Shown one piece after another: positions 32,948 to 41,535 of a stretch of 41,535 bases of DNA. Made by a program: the position numbers and the translations under genes. Every line of letters begins with the position of its first letter. The first letter of the stretch is position 1. The notes below the pieces were generated by a model. It was not told the DNA's origin. It was given only the letters and a program-made list of their open reading frames with translations, and did no database searches. Source of the stretch: an uncultured Thiotrichaceae bacterium (GTDB lineage Bacteria; Pseudomonadota; Gammaproteobacteria; Thiotrichales; Thiotrichaceae); NCBI GenBank assembly GCA_902727985.1, contig CACVAY010000030.1:1-41535 (forward strand). The letters run 5' to 3'.

Positions 32948-34150
32948 ATGCAATGGTTAGTCATTAGGGCGACTGCGCCAACCGCAGATGTTGCGGAATA
33001 CGCAATCTTAGAAAAAAACCAGCAACACGCCACTTTCAGCCGTGTCGCATGGGATCAACTCGTCGCCTATGCCAAAAACCGTCGTTGCGTATTACTGATC
33101 CCTACTGAAGATGTCCTGTTAAAAACGTTGGAACTTCCTACACAAAACGCCAAACAGCTCACAAAAATGATTCCTTATGCGATCGAAGAATCCATCGCTG
33201 ATGATCTCGACAGTGTGCATATCACGCATTTTTTGGAAAAAACCTCAGGAAAAACTTTTACCACAGCGATCAAAAAAGCCTTGTTGAAAACCTGGCAGGA
33301 AACCCTCAAAAAGGCAGGCATTACTGCGCACTGCATCTTGCCAGATGTGTTTGCCCTGCCCGTCAACGGCCTGCTCATCAACCAAAGCAATAGTATTCTA
33401 CGCCCCCATAAATTCGAAGGATATGCTGCCCCCGTCAATTTTACCGAACAACTTGTTAACGAATATATTATCAAGCGTTTAGCTGAGCCCGCTTCGCTGA
33501 TGGTAAACCAAGGTGATCTTAAGGCTTTTGAGATACCTGAAGATCTAAGCACCTCATTCGAGCCAGAAATGAATACGCGGTGCCATACCGATTTGCTTGA
33601 TGCCTTGCCCTTAAATTTATTGCAGAATTTCCACTCGGGTGGAACATCCTCATTGATGGAAGGCTTACGGCCTTGGCGCGTAGCAGCAGGTTTAGCCTTA
33701 GCATGCGGCATCCTTTGGACAGGCATGAACATGTATAAAAACCATCAACTTAAACAACAGGTCGCACAACTTGATGCCGCTATTGTTGAGGTCTTCAAAA
33801 GCACCTTCCCGAAGACCAGAGTCGACAGTGATTACCGTATTCTTCACGCCACCATGGCAGAAAAGCTCAAAGCCTTGAATCTGGGAGCTAGCACGAATAC
33901 AAGCTCTGCATTAGAGGTTTTAGCAAGCTTTGCACCTACCCTTAAAAAACAAAAGAACATTAATATCAAGAGCCTGAACTATTCGAATCAAGCATTTGAT
34001 TTAGCTATTTCAGCCCCTTCTCTGTCGGTATTGGAAAAATTCCGAGCTAGTCTGGATCAAGGTAAGATTGATGCACAAATAAAATCATCTTCATCTTCAT
34101 CCAATAAAGTTGATGCAGTGATGGTCATCAAATCGGAGGTCACGCAATGA
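32948..34150 (+). CDS. gspL: type II secretion inner-membrane platform protein GspL
   Basis: The 400-residue protein has an actin-like cytoplasmic domain (about 1-230; CVLLIPTEDVLLKTLELPT and QLTKMIPYAIEESIADDLDS), one membrane helix (about 239-262, WRVAAGLALACGILWTGMNM) and a periplasmic ferredoxin-like domain. GspL links the GspE ATPase to GspM and the pseudopilus. It starts three bases after gspK and overlaps gspM by four bases. Confidence 0.93.
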   Translation: MQWLVIRATAPTADVAEYAILEKNQQHATFSRVAWDQLVAYAKNRRCVLLIPTEDVLLKTLELPTQNAKQLTKMIPYAIEESIADDLDSVHITHFLEKTSGKTFTTAIKKALLKTWQETLKKAGITAHCILPDVFALPVNGLLINQSNSILRPHKFEGYAAPVNFTEQLVNEYIIKRLAEPASLMVNQGDLKAFEIPEDLSTSFEPEMNTRCHTDLLDALPLNLLQNFHSGGTSSLMEGLRPWRVAAGLALACGILWTGMNMYKNHQLKQQVAQLDAAIVEVFKSTFPKTRVDSDYRILHATMAEKLKALNLGASTNTSSALEVLASFAPTLKKQKNINIKSLNYSNQAFDLAISAPSLSVLEKFRASLDQGKIDAQIKSSSSSSNKVDAVMVIKSEVTQ

Positions 34151-34632
34151 TGCAAGCATTTCGTCAATGGTTCCAAGTGCTCAGCTCTAGAGAAAGAATT
34201 ATCGTAATTGCTGGCGGAATATTGGCAGGAATCTTACTATTCTGGGGCACTATTTGGGAGCCAATGGTAACGCAACACCAACAGCTACTCACACAAATTG
34301 ACGACCGCGAAAAAGAACTCCGTTGGATGCGCCATGGCCAACAAACCTTAAAAAATGCCCCACAAACCTTGCAACCCAAGACTAACAAGACCAATAAAGA
34401 TATTTCACGTATTGTCGAATCAAACTTGAAACGCTTTAAGCTGCAAAACGACCATAAAATGAGTGGCACGAAAGAAGTTCAGCTCTCTTTGAAAAAAGTC
34501 CCTGCGGATCAAGTCATGCGCTTCTTGGGAAGCCTTGAAAAGACACAAGATATCTACGTTAAAACCATGGATCTAAAGCCTATTAACGATAAAGGGCTGA
34601 TCAATATTTCGATGCGCTTAAAACGCATCTGA
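34147..34632 (+). CDS. gspM: type II secretion inner-membrane platform protein GspM
   Basis: The 161-residue protein has a short cytoplasmic start (SSRERIIVIAGG) and a single membrane helix at about 18-38. A coiled-coil stretch follows (HQQLLTQIDDREKELRWMRH), then a ferredoxin-like periplasmic domain (VQLSLKKVPADQVMRFLGSLEK). GspM partners GspL in the secretion platform. The ATG overlaps the gspL stop by four bases. Confidence 0.92.
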   Translation: MMQAFRQWFQVLSSRERIIVIAGGILAGILLFWGTIWEPMVTQHQQLLTQIDDREKELRWMRHGQQTLKNAPQTLQPKTNKTNKDISRIVESNLKRFKLQNDHKMSGTKEVQLSLKKVPADQVMRFLGSLEKTQDIYVKTMDLKPINDKGLINISMRLKRI

Positions 34633-34650
34633 TGACCCCAACAAATAACA

Positions 34651-35424
34651 GTGAATCATAACGTGAAAACAAAAACACTGATCATTGCCGGACTCCTTAG
34701 CTTTGGCGGAACACTGATTGCTACACTACCAGCAAGTTTCGTCATCGAACCTCTGAACAAGCCACCCAATATTCATCTTAGCGGGGTGAAAGGCAGCCTA
34801 TGGAGCGGCAGTATTGCGCAAGCCACCATCAATAATATTTCATGGGGTGAAGTTCGCTGGAAACTACGCCCTCTCTCTCTGCTAACAGGGAAACTAGGGG
34901 TTAAACTCGACACTAAACACCCAGAGGCCGAGATTCAAGGCCTTGCTAACATTCATTTTTCTAAAGAATTAACCTTGCAAGAGGTTCTATTCAGTCTCAA
35001 TAGCAGCAGAATCAATCAACTGCAACCATATGCGAAGTTTGATGGCACTGCCAAAGGACGTATTGATACTCTTTATCTCAAAGATTTTGAATTAAGCCAA
35101 GCACCTTTAATAGATGGCATCTTAAATCTTGAAGAGGCAAGCATGTCATCGCCAGTGAATATTCAGCAAGGTAATTATAAATTAAGTATTGAGAATAATG
35201 GTGAGGAGAATCTCGGCAAGATAAGCACCCATCAGGCACCTGTTCAAATAAGCGGGAATGTTACGCTAAACAAGGACTGGAACTACAAAACCGATCTGGC
35301 GATTAAAACAACACCAACGGGTAAAAACCTGGATGTTTTTCTGAATATGGCTGGAAAGAAAACACCAGACGGAAAACTTCTGATTAAGCTACAAGGAGAC
35401 TTAAAGCCTCTCCTTAACAGGTAA
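34651..35424 (+). CDS. gspN: type II secretion protein GspN
   Basis: The 257-residue protein has an N-terminal membrane anchor (about 7-25). Its periplasmic domain has the GspN pattern GVKGSLWSGSIAQA and WGEVRWKLRPLSLLTGKL. The exact start is ambiguous: GTG at 34651 or GTG at 34663, neither with a strong ribosome binding site. GspN is an accessory, non-universal T2SS component. No gspO prepilin peptidase gene follows; the next gene is the convergent hydrolase 25 bases away. Confidence 0.88.
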   Translation: MNHNVKTKTLIIAGLLSFGGTLIATLPASFVIEPLNKPPNIHLSGVKGSLWSGSIAQATINNISWGEVRWKLRPLSLLTGKLGVKLDTKHPEAEIQGLANIHFSKELTLQEVLFSLNSSRINQLQPYAKFDGTAKGRIDTLYLKDFELSQAPLIDGILNLEEASMSSPVNIQQGNYKLSIENNGEENLGKISTHQAPVQISGNVTLNKDWNYKTDLAIKTTPTGKNLDVFLNMAGKKTPDGKLLIKLQGDLKPLLNR

Positions 35425-35449
35425 GAAAACTCAAGAGAGAAGAGACCTC

Positions 35450-37066
35450 TTAACTATTTTTCAACTCGACATCTGTATCTAAGTCTGGCTCTAGCATTTC
35501 AACTCCCTCTGATGAACCCGACTTGTCCCGCGTCTCTTCTTCAAAAGCATCAATCGAATCATCAAAAGACATATTGGCTCGACAATCTGCTGTAGGCCTT
35601 ACCTGCGGGTTATTGACAAACTGTAAGAACAGACTCTCACCACACGGCTTATTCTGCATGACAACATGCGACACATTTGGGAACCGAAACATTTCTGCAT
35701 TCGTGTATTGAGCCAATACATCATCTGCCCAATCCACAGGCGTTACAGGATCATCTTGCCCCGCTAAAATCATAACTGGCGTCGTCGAAGTCTTGATATA
35801 TTCATCCAAACCCTTAACGTTTTGAGTATTTCTCCAAATTGCACAATTATCATACTCTTCGATTAAATAAGGCTGAATTTTAGGAAACTCATTGTAAATG
35901 AGAGAAACCTCAGTTGTATCTAGTGGCGGGTTGTCCTTGCATTCCACTGACCAGAAAACCATTTCACTAATGGAATCATCTAGGCGAGAGCGTAAATAAT
36001 CGATGAGATACGGGTGAATCGTACCGAAGTCATTGTGAGAAAATGAATCTATAAACCGAGGCAAGTCGTAGAGAATCCCTGTCTCGTACTCAGCATCAAA
36101 TAACATGGCCACAAAGGTCTCATCATTGATAAAAACACTCTCAATACCAAACTCTTTTTTATCTAAACTCACCTCAAAAGGCTCTTTTCGTAAGTCCTCA
36201 ACCACCCCCCAAAATTTTGCTTCTAGATCACCATATTCCTCAGTACACGGATCATGGCGCATACAGAAATTAAAAACCCGTTGTAAGCCATCATTTAGTA
36301 ATGAAGGCCATTCCTTAAAAAAGTGTTTTTGTAAGGGGTATACAGAATCAAGCACCATACTACGAACACGGCCCTCAGATATTTGGTCAAGCACCAATGC
36401 CAAACGCGTACTATATGATTCCCCTTTGATATTCCAATGGCTATAACCCAATGCATTCATCAAATCGACAACATCATTCGCACTATGGATGGTACTTATC
36501 TGATTGAAATCCATACCTTGCCGTTCCAAGCGGTCGTAACAGGCTTTAAGAGCAATTTGAGAACGATTTGCACTATCTTTGGATTTGATATTATTCGACA
36601 ATTGATAACGTATCGAATCATAAAAATCTGGACACCTTAAACGTGGTTCACTCAGGCCCGTACCACGCTGATCAAACAACACAACGTCGCGCTTCAAACC
36701 CGAGCCTTTAACCCAAGGCTCCCAATAACTCTTTACTTGCGACTCGCCCAGTTCCAATCCAGAACCAGGCCCACCTGCCATAAAAACCAGCGGATCTGCT
36801 TCTTTGCGTAAGCCATGATAACGAAAGACGATAACAGGAAGAGAGAAGTAAGATTTGTCGTTAAAAGGAGAAGTGTGCAAGCGAGCACAGTCGACATGCA
36901 TGTCACTTTCAAACCAGCAAGGTTTCCATTCTAGACGCGCACCATTAGTAATTACTACCTCACCAGTAGTAATCGGACCTGCGCTTTCAAGCTTTACTTG
37001 ATAACCAAAGTAAATTGATAAAAGTAATAAAATGAGCGCAGTGAATGATAAAAGCAGCTTCCCCAT
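35450..37066 (-). CDS. exported alpha/beta hydrolase with TAP-like C-terminal domain (S33-type)
   Basis: The 538-residue protein starts with a membrane anchor or signal (MGKLLLSFTALILLLLSIYF). The alpha/beta hydrolase core shows the oxyanion MAGGPGSG (about 96-103), DQRGTGLSEP (about 132-141) and the nucleophile elbow GESYST with Ser217. The acid GQDDPVTP (about 438-445) and His in VSHVVMQNKPC follow in the C-terminal TAP-like region. Relatives are proline iminopeptidase and tripeptidyl aminopeptidase-type hydrolases acting on peptides outside the cytoplasm. The elbow has Ser where GESYGT is usual. An acidic tail (residues about 505-538) is unusual. Substrate unknown. It is followed by nothing on its strand. 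Confidence 0.85.
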   Translation of the reverse strand: MGKLLLSFTALILLLLSIYFGYQVKLESAGPITTGEVVITNGARLEWKPCWFESDMHVDCARLHTSPFNDKSYFSLPVIVFRYHGLRKEADPLVFMAGGPGSGLELGESQVKSYWEPWVKGSGLKRDVVLFDQRGTGLSEPRLRCPDFYDSIRYQLSNNIKSKDSANRSQIALKACYDRLERQGMDFNQISTIHSANDVVDLMNALGYSHWNIKGESYSTRLALVLDQISEGRVRSMVLDSVYPLQKHFFKEWPSLLNDGLQRVFNFCMRHDPCTEEYGDLEAKFWGVVEDLRKEPFEVSLDKKEFGIESVFINDETFVAMLFDAEYETGILYDLPRFIDSFSHNDFGTIHPYLIDYLRSRLDDSISEMVFWSVECKDNPPLDTTEVSLIYNEFPKIQPYLIEEYDNCAIWRNTQNVKGLDEYIKTSTTPVMILAGQDDPVTPVDWADDVLAQYTNAEMFRFPNVSHVVMQNKPCGESLFLQFVNNPQVRPTADCRANMSFDDSIDAFEEETRDKSGSSEGVEMLEPDLDTDVELKNS

Positions 37067-37191
37067 AAGCCCCAGACACTCTATGGATAAGCGGGCAGTT
37101 TGACTAAATAAATAAACCTTGTCAACCAGTCAGGTAGTGAACTGTTAATAACTTCCCCATAATCCTGATTTCTAGGCTCAAAAAAACTATT

Positions 37192-37638
37192 TTATAGGGT
37201 TTTACTCATCAAATTCTCGTACTGATTGTTACTCTTTGACATGACTCGCTCAAATCCCATTCCCCGGAAGAAATTCAGCGCTTCTTTTTGTGGTTTGACG
37301 AGCAATTTCTTCATCCTAGATAGAGCTTCTCCCTGCTCAACGGCTCTCAAAAGTAATTTTCCGAGCCCTTTTCGCTGCTCATTCGGCCTTACGAAAATGC
37401 CATGCAAGAGTATTTCATCCGGAGAATCAGTGGCTTCACAAGCGACAACACCAACGATAAATGATTCTTCATCGACAGCCACCTGTATATCCATATATTG
37501 CAAATCCAGAGCATCATAATGAAAACTGGATAAGGCCAAATGCCTCACTCTATCCGGTAAATCCCACTGCATCACCCCATCAGTAATCACATTATTCATT
37601 GCTTCTAAATCAACTTCTTGCGCTTTTCGGATATCCAT
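37192..37638 (-). CDS. GNAT-family N-acetyltransferase
   Basis: The 148-residue protein has the GNAT acetyl-CoA motif IFVRPNEQRKGLGKLLLRAV (R-x-x-G-x-G, about residues 86-105) after a strand with VGVVACEA, and the terminal ALNFFRGMGFERV helix-strand. Length is normal for a single-domain GNAT. The substrate cannot be told. The gap to the next upstream gene on this strand (lipoprotein, 37664) is 25 bases, so it may be the last gene of the lipid-transport operon, though no functional link is known. Confidence 0.88.
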   Translation of the reverse strand: MDIRKAQEVDLEAMNNVITDGVMQWDLPDRVRHLALSSFHYDALDLQYMDIQVAVDEESFIVGVVACEATDSPDEILLHGIFVRPNEQRKGLGKLLLRAVEQGEALSRMKKLLVKPQKEALNFFRGMGFERVMSKSNNQYENLMSKTL

Positions 37639-37663
37639 TCAACACACTCAAATAAAAGACAAA

Positions 37664-38272
37664 CTATTTTCCAACGACCATCTGTATCAACTTGTTTAAA
37701 GTATCACCAAATGCATGGTTTAACGCTTTTATCAACTCGCTGGTTCTCATTTCTTTCGCGATATGACTGGCACTCATGCGTTTTGACCATATTAGTTGCT
37801 GCTTTTTACTATCAACAAGCGTTACATTCATTACCACTCTAGCGATAGCTTTCTCAACTGAGGATTGAGGTAACTCAACCTCAAAGGAGGAAACATTAAT
37901 CAGCAGTTTGTAACTCTGATCTTTGCTAAGCAGTCGATGACTCACCGATGCAAAAGCATGACTTGCCGAAAAACTGTCCACAATGATTGAATGCAAATAT
38001 ACAGAAAGATCATCAGGCCACTGACTCTCAGCAATATGGCTTTGCTTTTGTGGATTTACGACCAAAACAATCTTGTTGGAATCCAGTCCAGGAGTCATTT
38101 TAACAGAAGGAATATAAAGATGAATGGGCTGAGCACTGTGCTGCACATTATTCACATCTATGAAGGGTGAGAGGCGATACACCTGTGCTTTAGGCAAATC
38201 ACTTTTAAATGGAATGGAGCACGCCGAAAGCATCAATGAAAATACCAATATGAAAAAAAGTTGTGTCTTCAT
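37664..38272 (-). CDS. ABC-type transport auxiliary lipoprotein (PqiC-like)
   Basis: The 202-residue product has a lipoprotein signal (MKTQLFFILVFSLMLSACSI) with Cys18 in LSAC, followed by YRLSPFID and a C-terminal QLIWSKRMSASHIAKEM typical of the DUF330/PqiC-like auxiliary lipoproteins. These sit in the outer membrane and pair with MCE complexes in transenvelope lipid trafficking. It follows the MCE gene by 17 bases. Position +2 is Ser, consistent with outer-membrane sorting. Confidence 0.87.
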   Translation of the reverse strand: MKTQLFFILVFSLMLSACSIPFKSDLPKAQVYRLSPFIDVNNVQHSAQPIHLYIPSVKMTPGLDSNKIVLVVNPQKQSHIAESQWPDDLSVYLHSIIVDSFSASHAFASVSHRLLSKDQSYKLLINVSSFEVELPQSSVEKAIARVVMNVTLVDSKKQQLIWSKRMSASHIAKEMRTSELIKALNHAFGDTLNKLIQMVVGK

Positions 38273-38289
38273 AGCAATGACCTGATTTT

Positions 38290-39306
38290 TTAACGCGGCA
38301 AACGAATACCATTGGGTGTTGCTTCATAAATAAGCTGAGAAGGATTTTGTTCCAGTTTTTCACTCAATCTTCTGACCGTTGTCGCGGTTTTACGCGATTC
38401 AATTAATAGCTGCTTTAAATCATCTCCACCATCCACCAACAGACTGTTTATTTGTTGCTGATTCTCATCAACCATCTTATTGAGCTGTGTGGCTAGGCGA
38501 CTGTAGTGATTGGTCATTTTGGAAATATTATCCAGAGTACGCCGCAAATCTTTAATACTTCCTGTTAGATCAGCTTCATTCTTAGCAACCAATTGATCCA
38601 TATGATCAAGCAAACGATTTAAGCGAACTGTTGATTGGCGAATATCGGTAATGAGAGCTGGCCCAGCTTCGGCTGTCTTATTAAGGTTCTCTAAAAAAGC
38701 ACTCAAGTTCTTCATATTCTTATCACTAAAGACCAGATTTGCATCTGCTGTCACCTGATTTGCATTCACCAAAATAGATGAAAAAGTTTGTAAATTCTCA
38801 TCACTGAGCGCCTGATTGGCTCGCTCTACCAGATGATTCAAATTCTTTTGAAGTTGCGGAAGCCCTTTGATCGCCCCCGTAAGCTCTGACGGCTTTGATT
38901 TAATAATGGCCAACTCTGATTTCTCATCAAACAATAAGGGCTTCATTTCGACTGACGTATGTTGAGAAAGATTCACATAACTCACCCCGGTAATCCCCTG
39001 ACTGCGCAAAGTGGCCTTTGTATTGCCATCAATCGGCGTATCTTCTTGAACACTGACAATCACACCGACACGACCAGGCTGTTCAGGGATAAGATAGGTA
39101 CTCTCTACCTGTCCTACTTTAATCCCCATATAGCGCACCTCGCTACCTGTAGCCAGACCGTCAACCGATTGAGTAAAATGGATTTGATAACGTTGACTAT
39201 GGTTATTACCTTGATCATCATATAACCACCCCGCAAAAAATAGACCAGCAATTGTGGCCGCAATGACAAATAATCCTACTGCGAGATAATGTGCATTTTT
39301 ATCCAT
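38290..39306 (-). CDS. MCE-domain substrate-binding protein (MlaD-like)
   Basis: The 338-residue protein has an N-terminal membrane helix (about 7-29, LAVGLFVIAATIAGLFFAGW), one MCE domain (about 38-115; VDGLATGSEVRYMGIKVGQV, then TLRSQGITGVSYVNL) and a long helical C-terminal tail (about 150-320). The tail could form the tunnel or needle seen in multi-helix MCE hexamers. It is longer than MlaD of E. coli (about 183 aa) and lies with the permease, ATPase and lipoprotein genes, forming a lipid transport system between the membranes. Confidence 0.9.
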   Translation of the reverse strand: MDKNAHYLAVGLFVIAATIAGLFFAGWLYDDQGNNHSQRYQIHFTQSVDGLATGSEVRYMGIKVGQVESTYLIPEQPGRVGVIVSVQEDTPIDGNTKATLRSQGITGVSYVNLSQHTSVEMKPLLFDEKSELAIIKSKPSELTGAIKGLPQLQKNLNHLVERANQALSDENLQTFSSILVNANQVTADANLVFSDKNMKNLSAFLENLNKTAEAGPALITDIRQSTVRLNRLLDHMDQLVAKNEADLTGSIKDLRRTLDNISKMTNHYSRLATQLNKMVDENQQQINSLLVDGGDDLKQLLIESRKTATTVRRLSEKLEQNPSQLIYEATPNGIRLPR

Positions 39307-39323
39307 CTGTCTCTCAGCCCACC

Positions 39324-40097
39324 TTATCTGTTAATCATTAATTTATGCCTTGATAATGCGCGCGGGCTATGAAAATACTCTTGAATCCAAGGATGTTTAT
39401 CATCCAATATTTCTTCTAATGTGCCTGCAATGATTTTTTTATCAACGACAACCGCTACACGGTCGCATAATGTGAAGAGGCTGTCCATGTCATGCGTCAC
39501 CATTAACACCGTCAACCCAAGACTCTTATGCAGAGAAGCAATCAACTCATCAAATTCAGAAGCGGATATAGGATCTAAACCCGATGTTGGCTCATCTAAA
39601 AATAACACCTCAGGATCTAATGCCATCGCTCTTGCCAGAGCTACACGCTTGACCATCCCCCCAGATAATTCGGCTGGATATTTACTGGCAACAGGGTTTT
39701 CCAAACCAACCATGTGCAACTTAATCCACATAATTTCATAACGCTCTTCTTTTGTCAGATTCGAAAACTCCTTCATTGGTAGCATAATGTTTTCAGCCAC
39801 CGTCAACGAAGAAAACAATGCCCCTCGCTGGAATAACATCCCCCAATGCCGTTTAATTTCCGTCGCACGTTCACTATCAAGCTCGGTTAACTCCTCATCG
39901 TTAAAATATATTTTCCCCTGCTTCGGTTTTTGTAAACCCACAATACTTCGTAATAAAACCGACTTACCACTTCCCGATCCACCAACCAATCCCAGAATTT
40001 CATTTTGATAAATATCCATATTGAGCTGATCATGAACACACTGGCGACCAAACTGATTCACTAAATTCCGAATAGCAATCAATGCTGACATAACCAC
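39324..40097 (-). CDS. MlaF-like ABC transporter ATPase
   Basis: The 257-residue ATPase has Walker A GGSGSGKSV (39-47), signature LSGGMVKRVALARAMALDP, Walker B VLFLDEPTSGLD and VTHDMDSLF switch His, all of the MlaF branch. The first possible start is a GTG sharing one base with the permease stop; an ATG two codons later (40091) is the alternative. It should energise the STAS-MlaE permease encoded just upstream. The MCE gene follows after 17 bases. Confidence 0.92.
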   Translation of the reverse strand: MVMSALIAIRNLVNQFGRQCVHDQLNMDIYQNEILGLVGGSGSGKSVLLRSIVGLQKPKQGKIYFNDEELTELDSERATEIKRHWGMLFQRGALFSSLTVAENIMLPMKEFSNLTKEERYEIMWIKLHMVGLENPVASKYPAELSGGMVKRVALARAMALDPEVLFLDEPTSGLDPISASEFDELIASLHKSLGLTVLMVTHDMDSLFTLCDRVAVVVDKKIIAGTLEEILDDKHPWIQEYFHSPRALSRHKLMINR

Positions 40098-41215
40098 TAG
40101 AATCCTATGTTGTAATACAAAATGGAGAAGACCGCATCAAGAAACAACACCATAAAGATCGACTGCACAACCGCAGCCGTAGTGTGATGCCCCAGGCTTT
40201 CAGCAGAACCTGTAACCTGCATACCATTCCAGGTTCCTAGAACGGCAATCACAACCGCAAAAAACGGCGCCTTAATAATGCCCGCTAAAAATGTGTGTAA
40301 CTCAATATTCTGCTGTAATCGAGAAGCAAACTGACTTAACGAAATACCCAAACTCCAATCCGAGATTAAGGCTGCCCCAATCAGAGACAAAATATCTGCG
40401 AGAAGAGTGAGTAATGGCAATGCAATCACCAAGGCAACCATACGCGGCACGACCAAAATCGCATAAGGGTTCAAACCAGCCACCTCTAAAGCATCAATCT
40501 CCTGATTAGTTTTCATAATGCCGATTTCTGCCGCAAACGCGCTACTAGAACGCCCTGCAACCATTAAGGCAGTTAGCAACACGCCTAATTCACGCAAGAT
40601 GGACGCTGCAACCAAATCCACCGTATAAATAGATGCGCCAAGGTTTCTCAGTTCCGTGCCACCTTGATAGGTAAACACGATACTGATCAAAACCGCTAAC
40701 ATCGCAATGATAGGTAGTGCGCTGATTCCGGTAATAAAAACATGATGAAAAATCGACGGTACACGCAATCGTTGAGGATGCGTCAGGCCCTCTCCAAGAA
40801 CGGCTAAGGTATGTCCAAAAAAAGTAATAACCGAGACTATTTCCCGATAGAGTTCACTGACATTGAAACCGACCTTTTTGATCGTTACCGTGCACTGCTC
40901 AAGAAACGATGGTGCATGCAGCAAACCCTGCTGAGCACGCATATCTTCAAAATAGGAGAAATAATCTTTATGGAAGTTTTCACAGGAAACCTCAATCTGA
41001 TTTTCCCGCCACACATCAGCTTGCTTAAACACAAACCAGCTTGCGGAAATATCCAAATGAGAAACCTGGCTAGCGTCGATATGAATACATTCAAGCTCCC
41101 CTGCCTCAACACTATTCAATAAGCGATGAATATCGAGTGACGCAGCCTGCACCCATTCCCCCAATAAAATGAGCGTGAGTTGCTTGCCATCTTGCTGCAA
41201 CTTTAAATCAATCAT
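40097..41215 (-). CDS. MlaE-family permease with N-terminal STAS domain
   Basis: The 372-residue protein joins a STAS/MlaB-like N-terminal domain (about 1-100; ECIHIDASQVSHLDISASWFV) to an MlaE permease (about 130-372; VFITGISALPIIAMLAVLIS, ILRELGVLLTALMVAGRSSSAFAAEIG, MKTNQEIDALEVAGLNP). In E. coli these are two proteins, MlaB and MlaE, so here the pair is fused, an arrangement known in other MCE operons. It is the first gene of the operon, with GGAGT five bases before the ATG. Confidence 0.93.
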   Translation of the reverse strand: MIDLKLQQDGKQLTLILLGEWVQAASLDIHRLLNSVEAGELECIHIDASQVSHLDISASWFVFKQADVWRENQIEVSCENFHKDYFSYFEDMRAQQGLLHAPSFLEQCTVTIKKVGFNVSELYREIVSVITFFGHTLAVLGEGLTHPQRLRVPSIFHHVFITGISALPIIAMLAVLISIVFTYQGGTELRNLGASIYTVDLVAASILRELGVLLTALMVAGRSSSAFAAEIGIMKTNQEIDALEVAGLNPYAILVVPRMVALVIALPLLTLLADILSLIGAALISDWSLGISLSQFASRLQQNIELHTFLAGIIKAPFFAVVIAVLGTWNGMQVTGSAESLGHHTTAAVVQSIFMVLFLDAVFSILYYNIGF

Positions 41216-41320
41216 GAATCACTCCAGCCCATAACACCTCATTTTCAATAGGTTCTTACAACGAGAATAGCCTACATTCCTCAAAACACCTGTGAATTCT
41301 TATACACTATTTACAAATAT

Positions 41321-41535
41321 AGGACTTACGCATTGTAGGAAGGCTTAAATTCTGGTACCAGCCCCTTAATCGTTGATGTTGTTTGCCCAATGAACTGACG
41401 GATCACCCCATTAAATAAGTCACGGTGGAGGGCGTAGATGTTTGTGATGTGGTCTGCTAGCAACATTTTCTGCAGGAGGATATAGCCTGACAATGCTGCA
41501 AACACATGATTTCTGACACCCGCTTCAGCACGCAC
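41321..41535 (-). mobile_element. right end of an insertion sequence (cut by the window)
   Basis: The transposase fragment ends at TAA 41326-41328, inside AGGACTTACGCA (41321-41332). That sequence looks like a terminal inverted repeat of the kind seen at many DDE insertion sequences. The other end and any target duplication lie outside the window. Its insertion point is 106 bases upstream of the permease start. Confidence 0.6.
41326..41535 (-). CDS. transposase C-terminal fragment (5' end outside the window)
   Basis: An open frame of 69 residues enters from the window edge and begins RAEAGVRNHVFAALSGYILLQKM. The pattern of an Arg/Asn-His turn followed by a hydrophobic helix is seen at the C-terminus of DDE transposases of the IS4/IS701-like groups, where the preceding Glu is the third catalytic residue. 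The GTG at the window edge is not a trustworthy start. Family assignment is uncertain. Confidence 0.55.
   Translation of the reverse strand: MRAEAGVRNHVFAALSGYILLQKMLLADHITNIYALHRDLFNGVIRQFIGQTTSTIKGLVPEFKPSYNA

Noticed and set aside
35425-35449. Bidirectional terminator between gspN and the hydrolase gene
   Set aside because: Only a 5-base imperfect stem (AAGAG/CTCTT) is seen, too weak to call.

Overview
This 41.5 kb window looks like the chromosome of a heterotrophic gammaproteobacterium of moderate GC. It carries GspK-L-M-N of a type II secretion system, an MCE/Mla-type lipid transporter, Slt, RsgA, full-length MazG and a fused NnrE-NnrD, in ordinary gammaproteobacterial style. I cannot name the genus from the sequence.

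Layout. 1-726: the end of a DUF4143-type ATPase gene, then a non-coding stretch holding a 141-bp MITE-like element with terminal inverted repeats and an apparent target duplication. 727-1892: two convergent, unrecognised envelope proteins. 2018-14105 (all minus strand): a compact contractile injection system (CIS) of the extracellular-CIS/phage-tail lineage, transcribed from 14105 downwards. Its order is tail terminator (Afp16/Pvc16-like), sheath, tube, an unknown Pro/Ser/Thr-rich protein, a giant LysM-type adaptor, VgrG-like spike, PAAR-like tip, gp25, baseplate J with a C-terminal beta-propeller, and tail protein I. After a gap comes a membrane protein with three PASTA repeats and a beta/gamma-crystallin-like end. 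I see no AAA+ ATPase, separate tape measure, tail fibre or recognisable toxin. This is the most interesting part of the window. 14262-14877: a doubtful 39-aa ORF and an unrecognised charged protein.

15062-24807: a polyol uptake and catabolism locus. A SorC-type regulator is followed by a binding protein, two permeases and an ATPase (SmoEFGK/MtlEFGK type), an internally deleted sorbitol dehydrogenase remnant (smoS), mannitol 2-dehydrogenase and fructokinase. A LamB-type porin gene diverges from them. Together they would bring mannitol or sorbitol through the outer membrane and the inner membrane, oxidise mannitol to fructose and phosphorylate it. The smoS relic suggests that direct sorbitol oxidation has been lost.

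24840-35424: housekeeping genes. They are nnrE-nnrD (minus), mazG and a DUF455 ferritin-like protein (overlapping), a SPOR protein, rsgA, slt and gspK-L-M-N. A 65-bp structured palindromic element lies between nnr and mazG. 35450-41215 (minus): an exported S33-type hydrolase, a GNAT acetyltransferase and an MCE transport operon in the order STAS-MlaE permease, MlaF ATPase, MCE protein, auxiliary lipoprotein. The window ends inside an insertion sequence whose transposase C-terminus and one end are visible (41321-41535).
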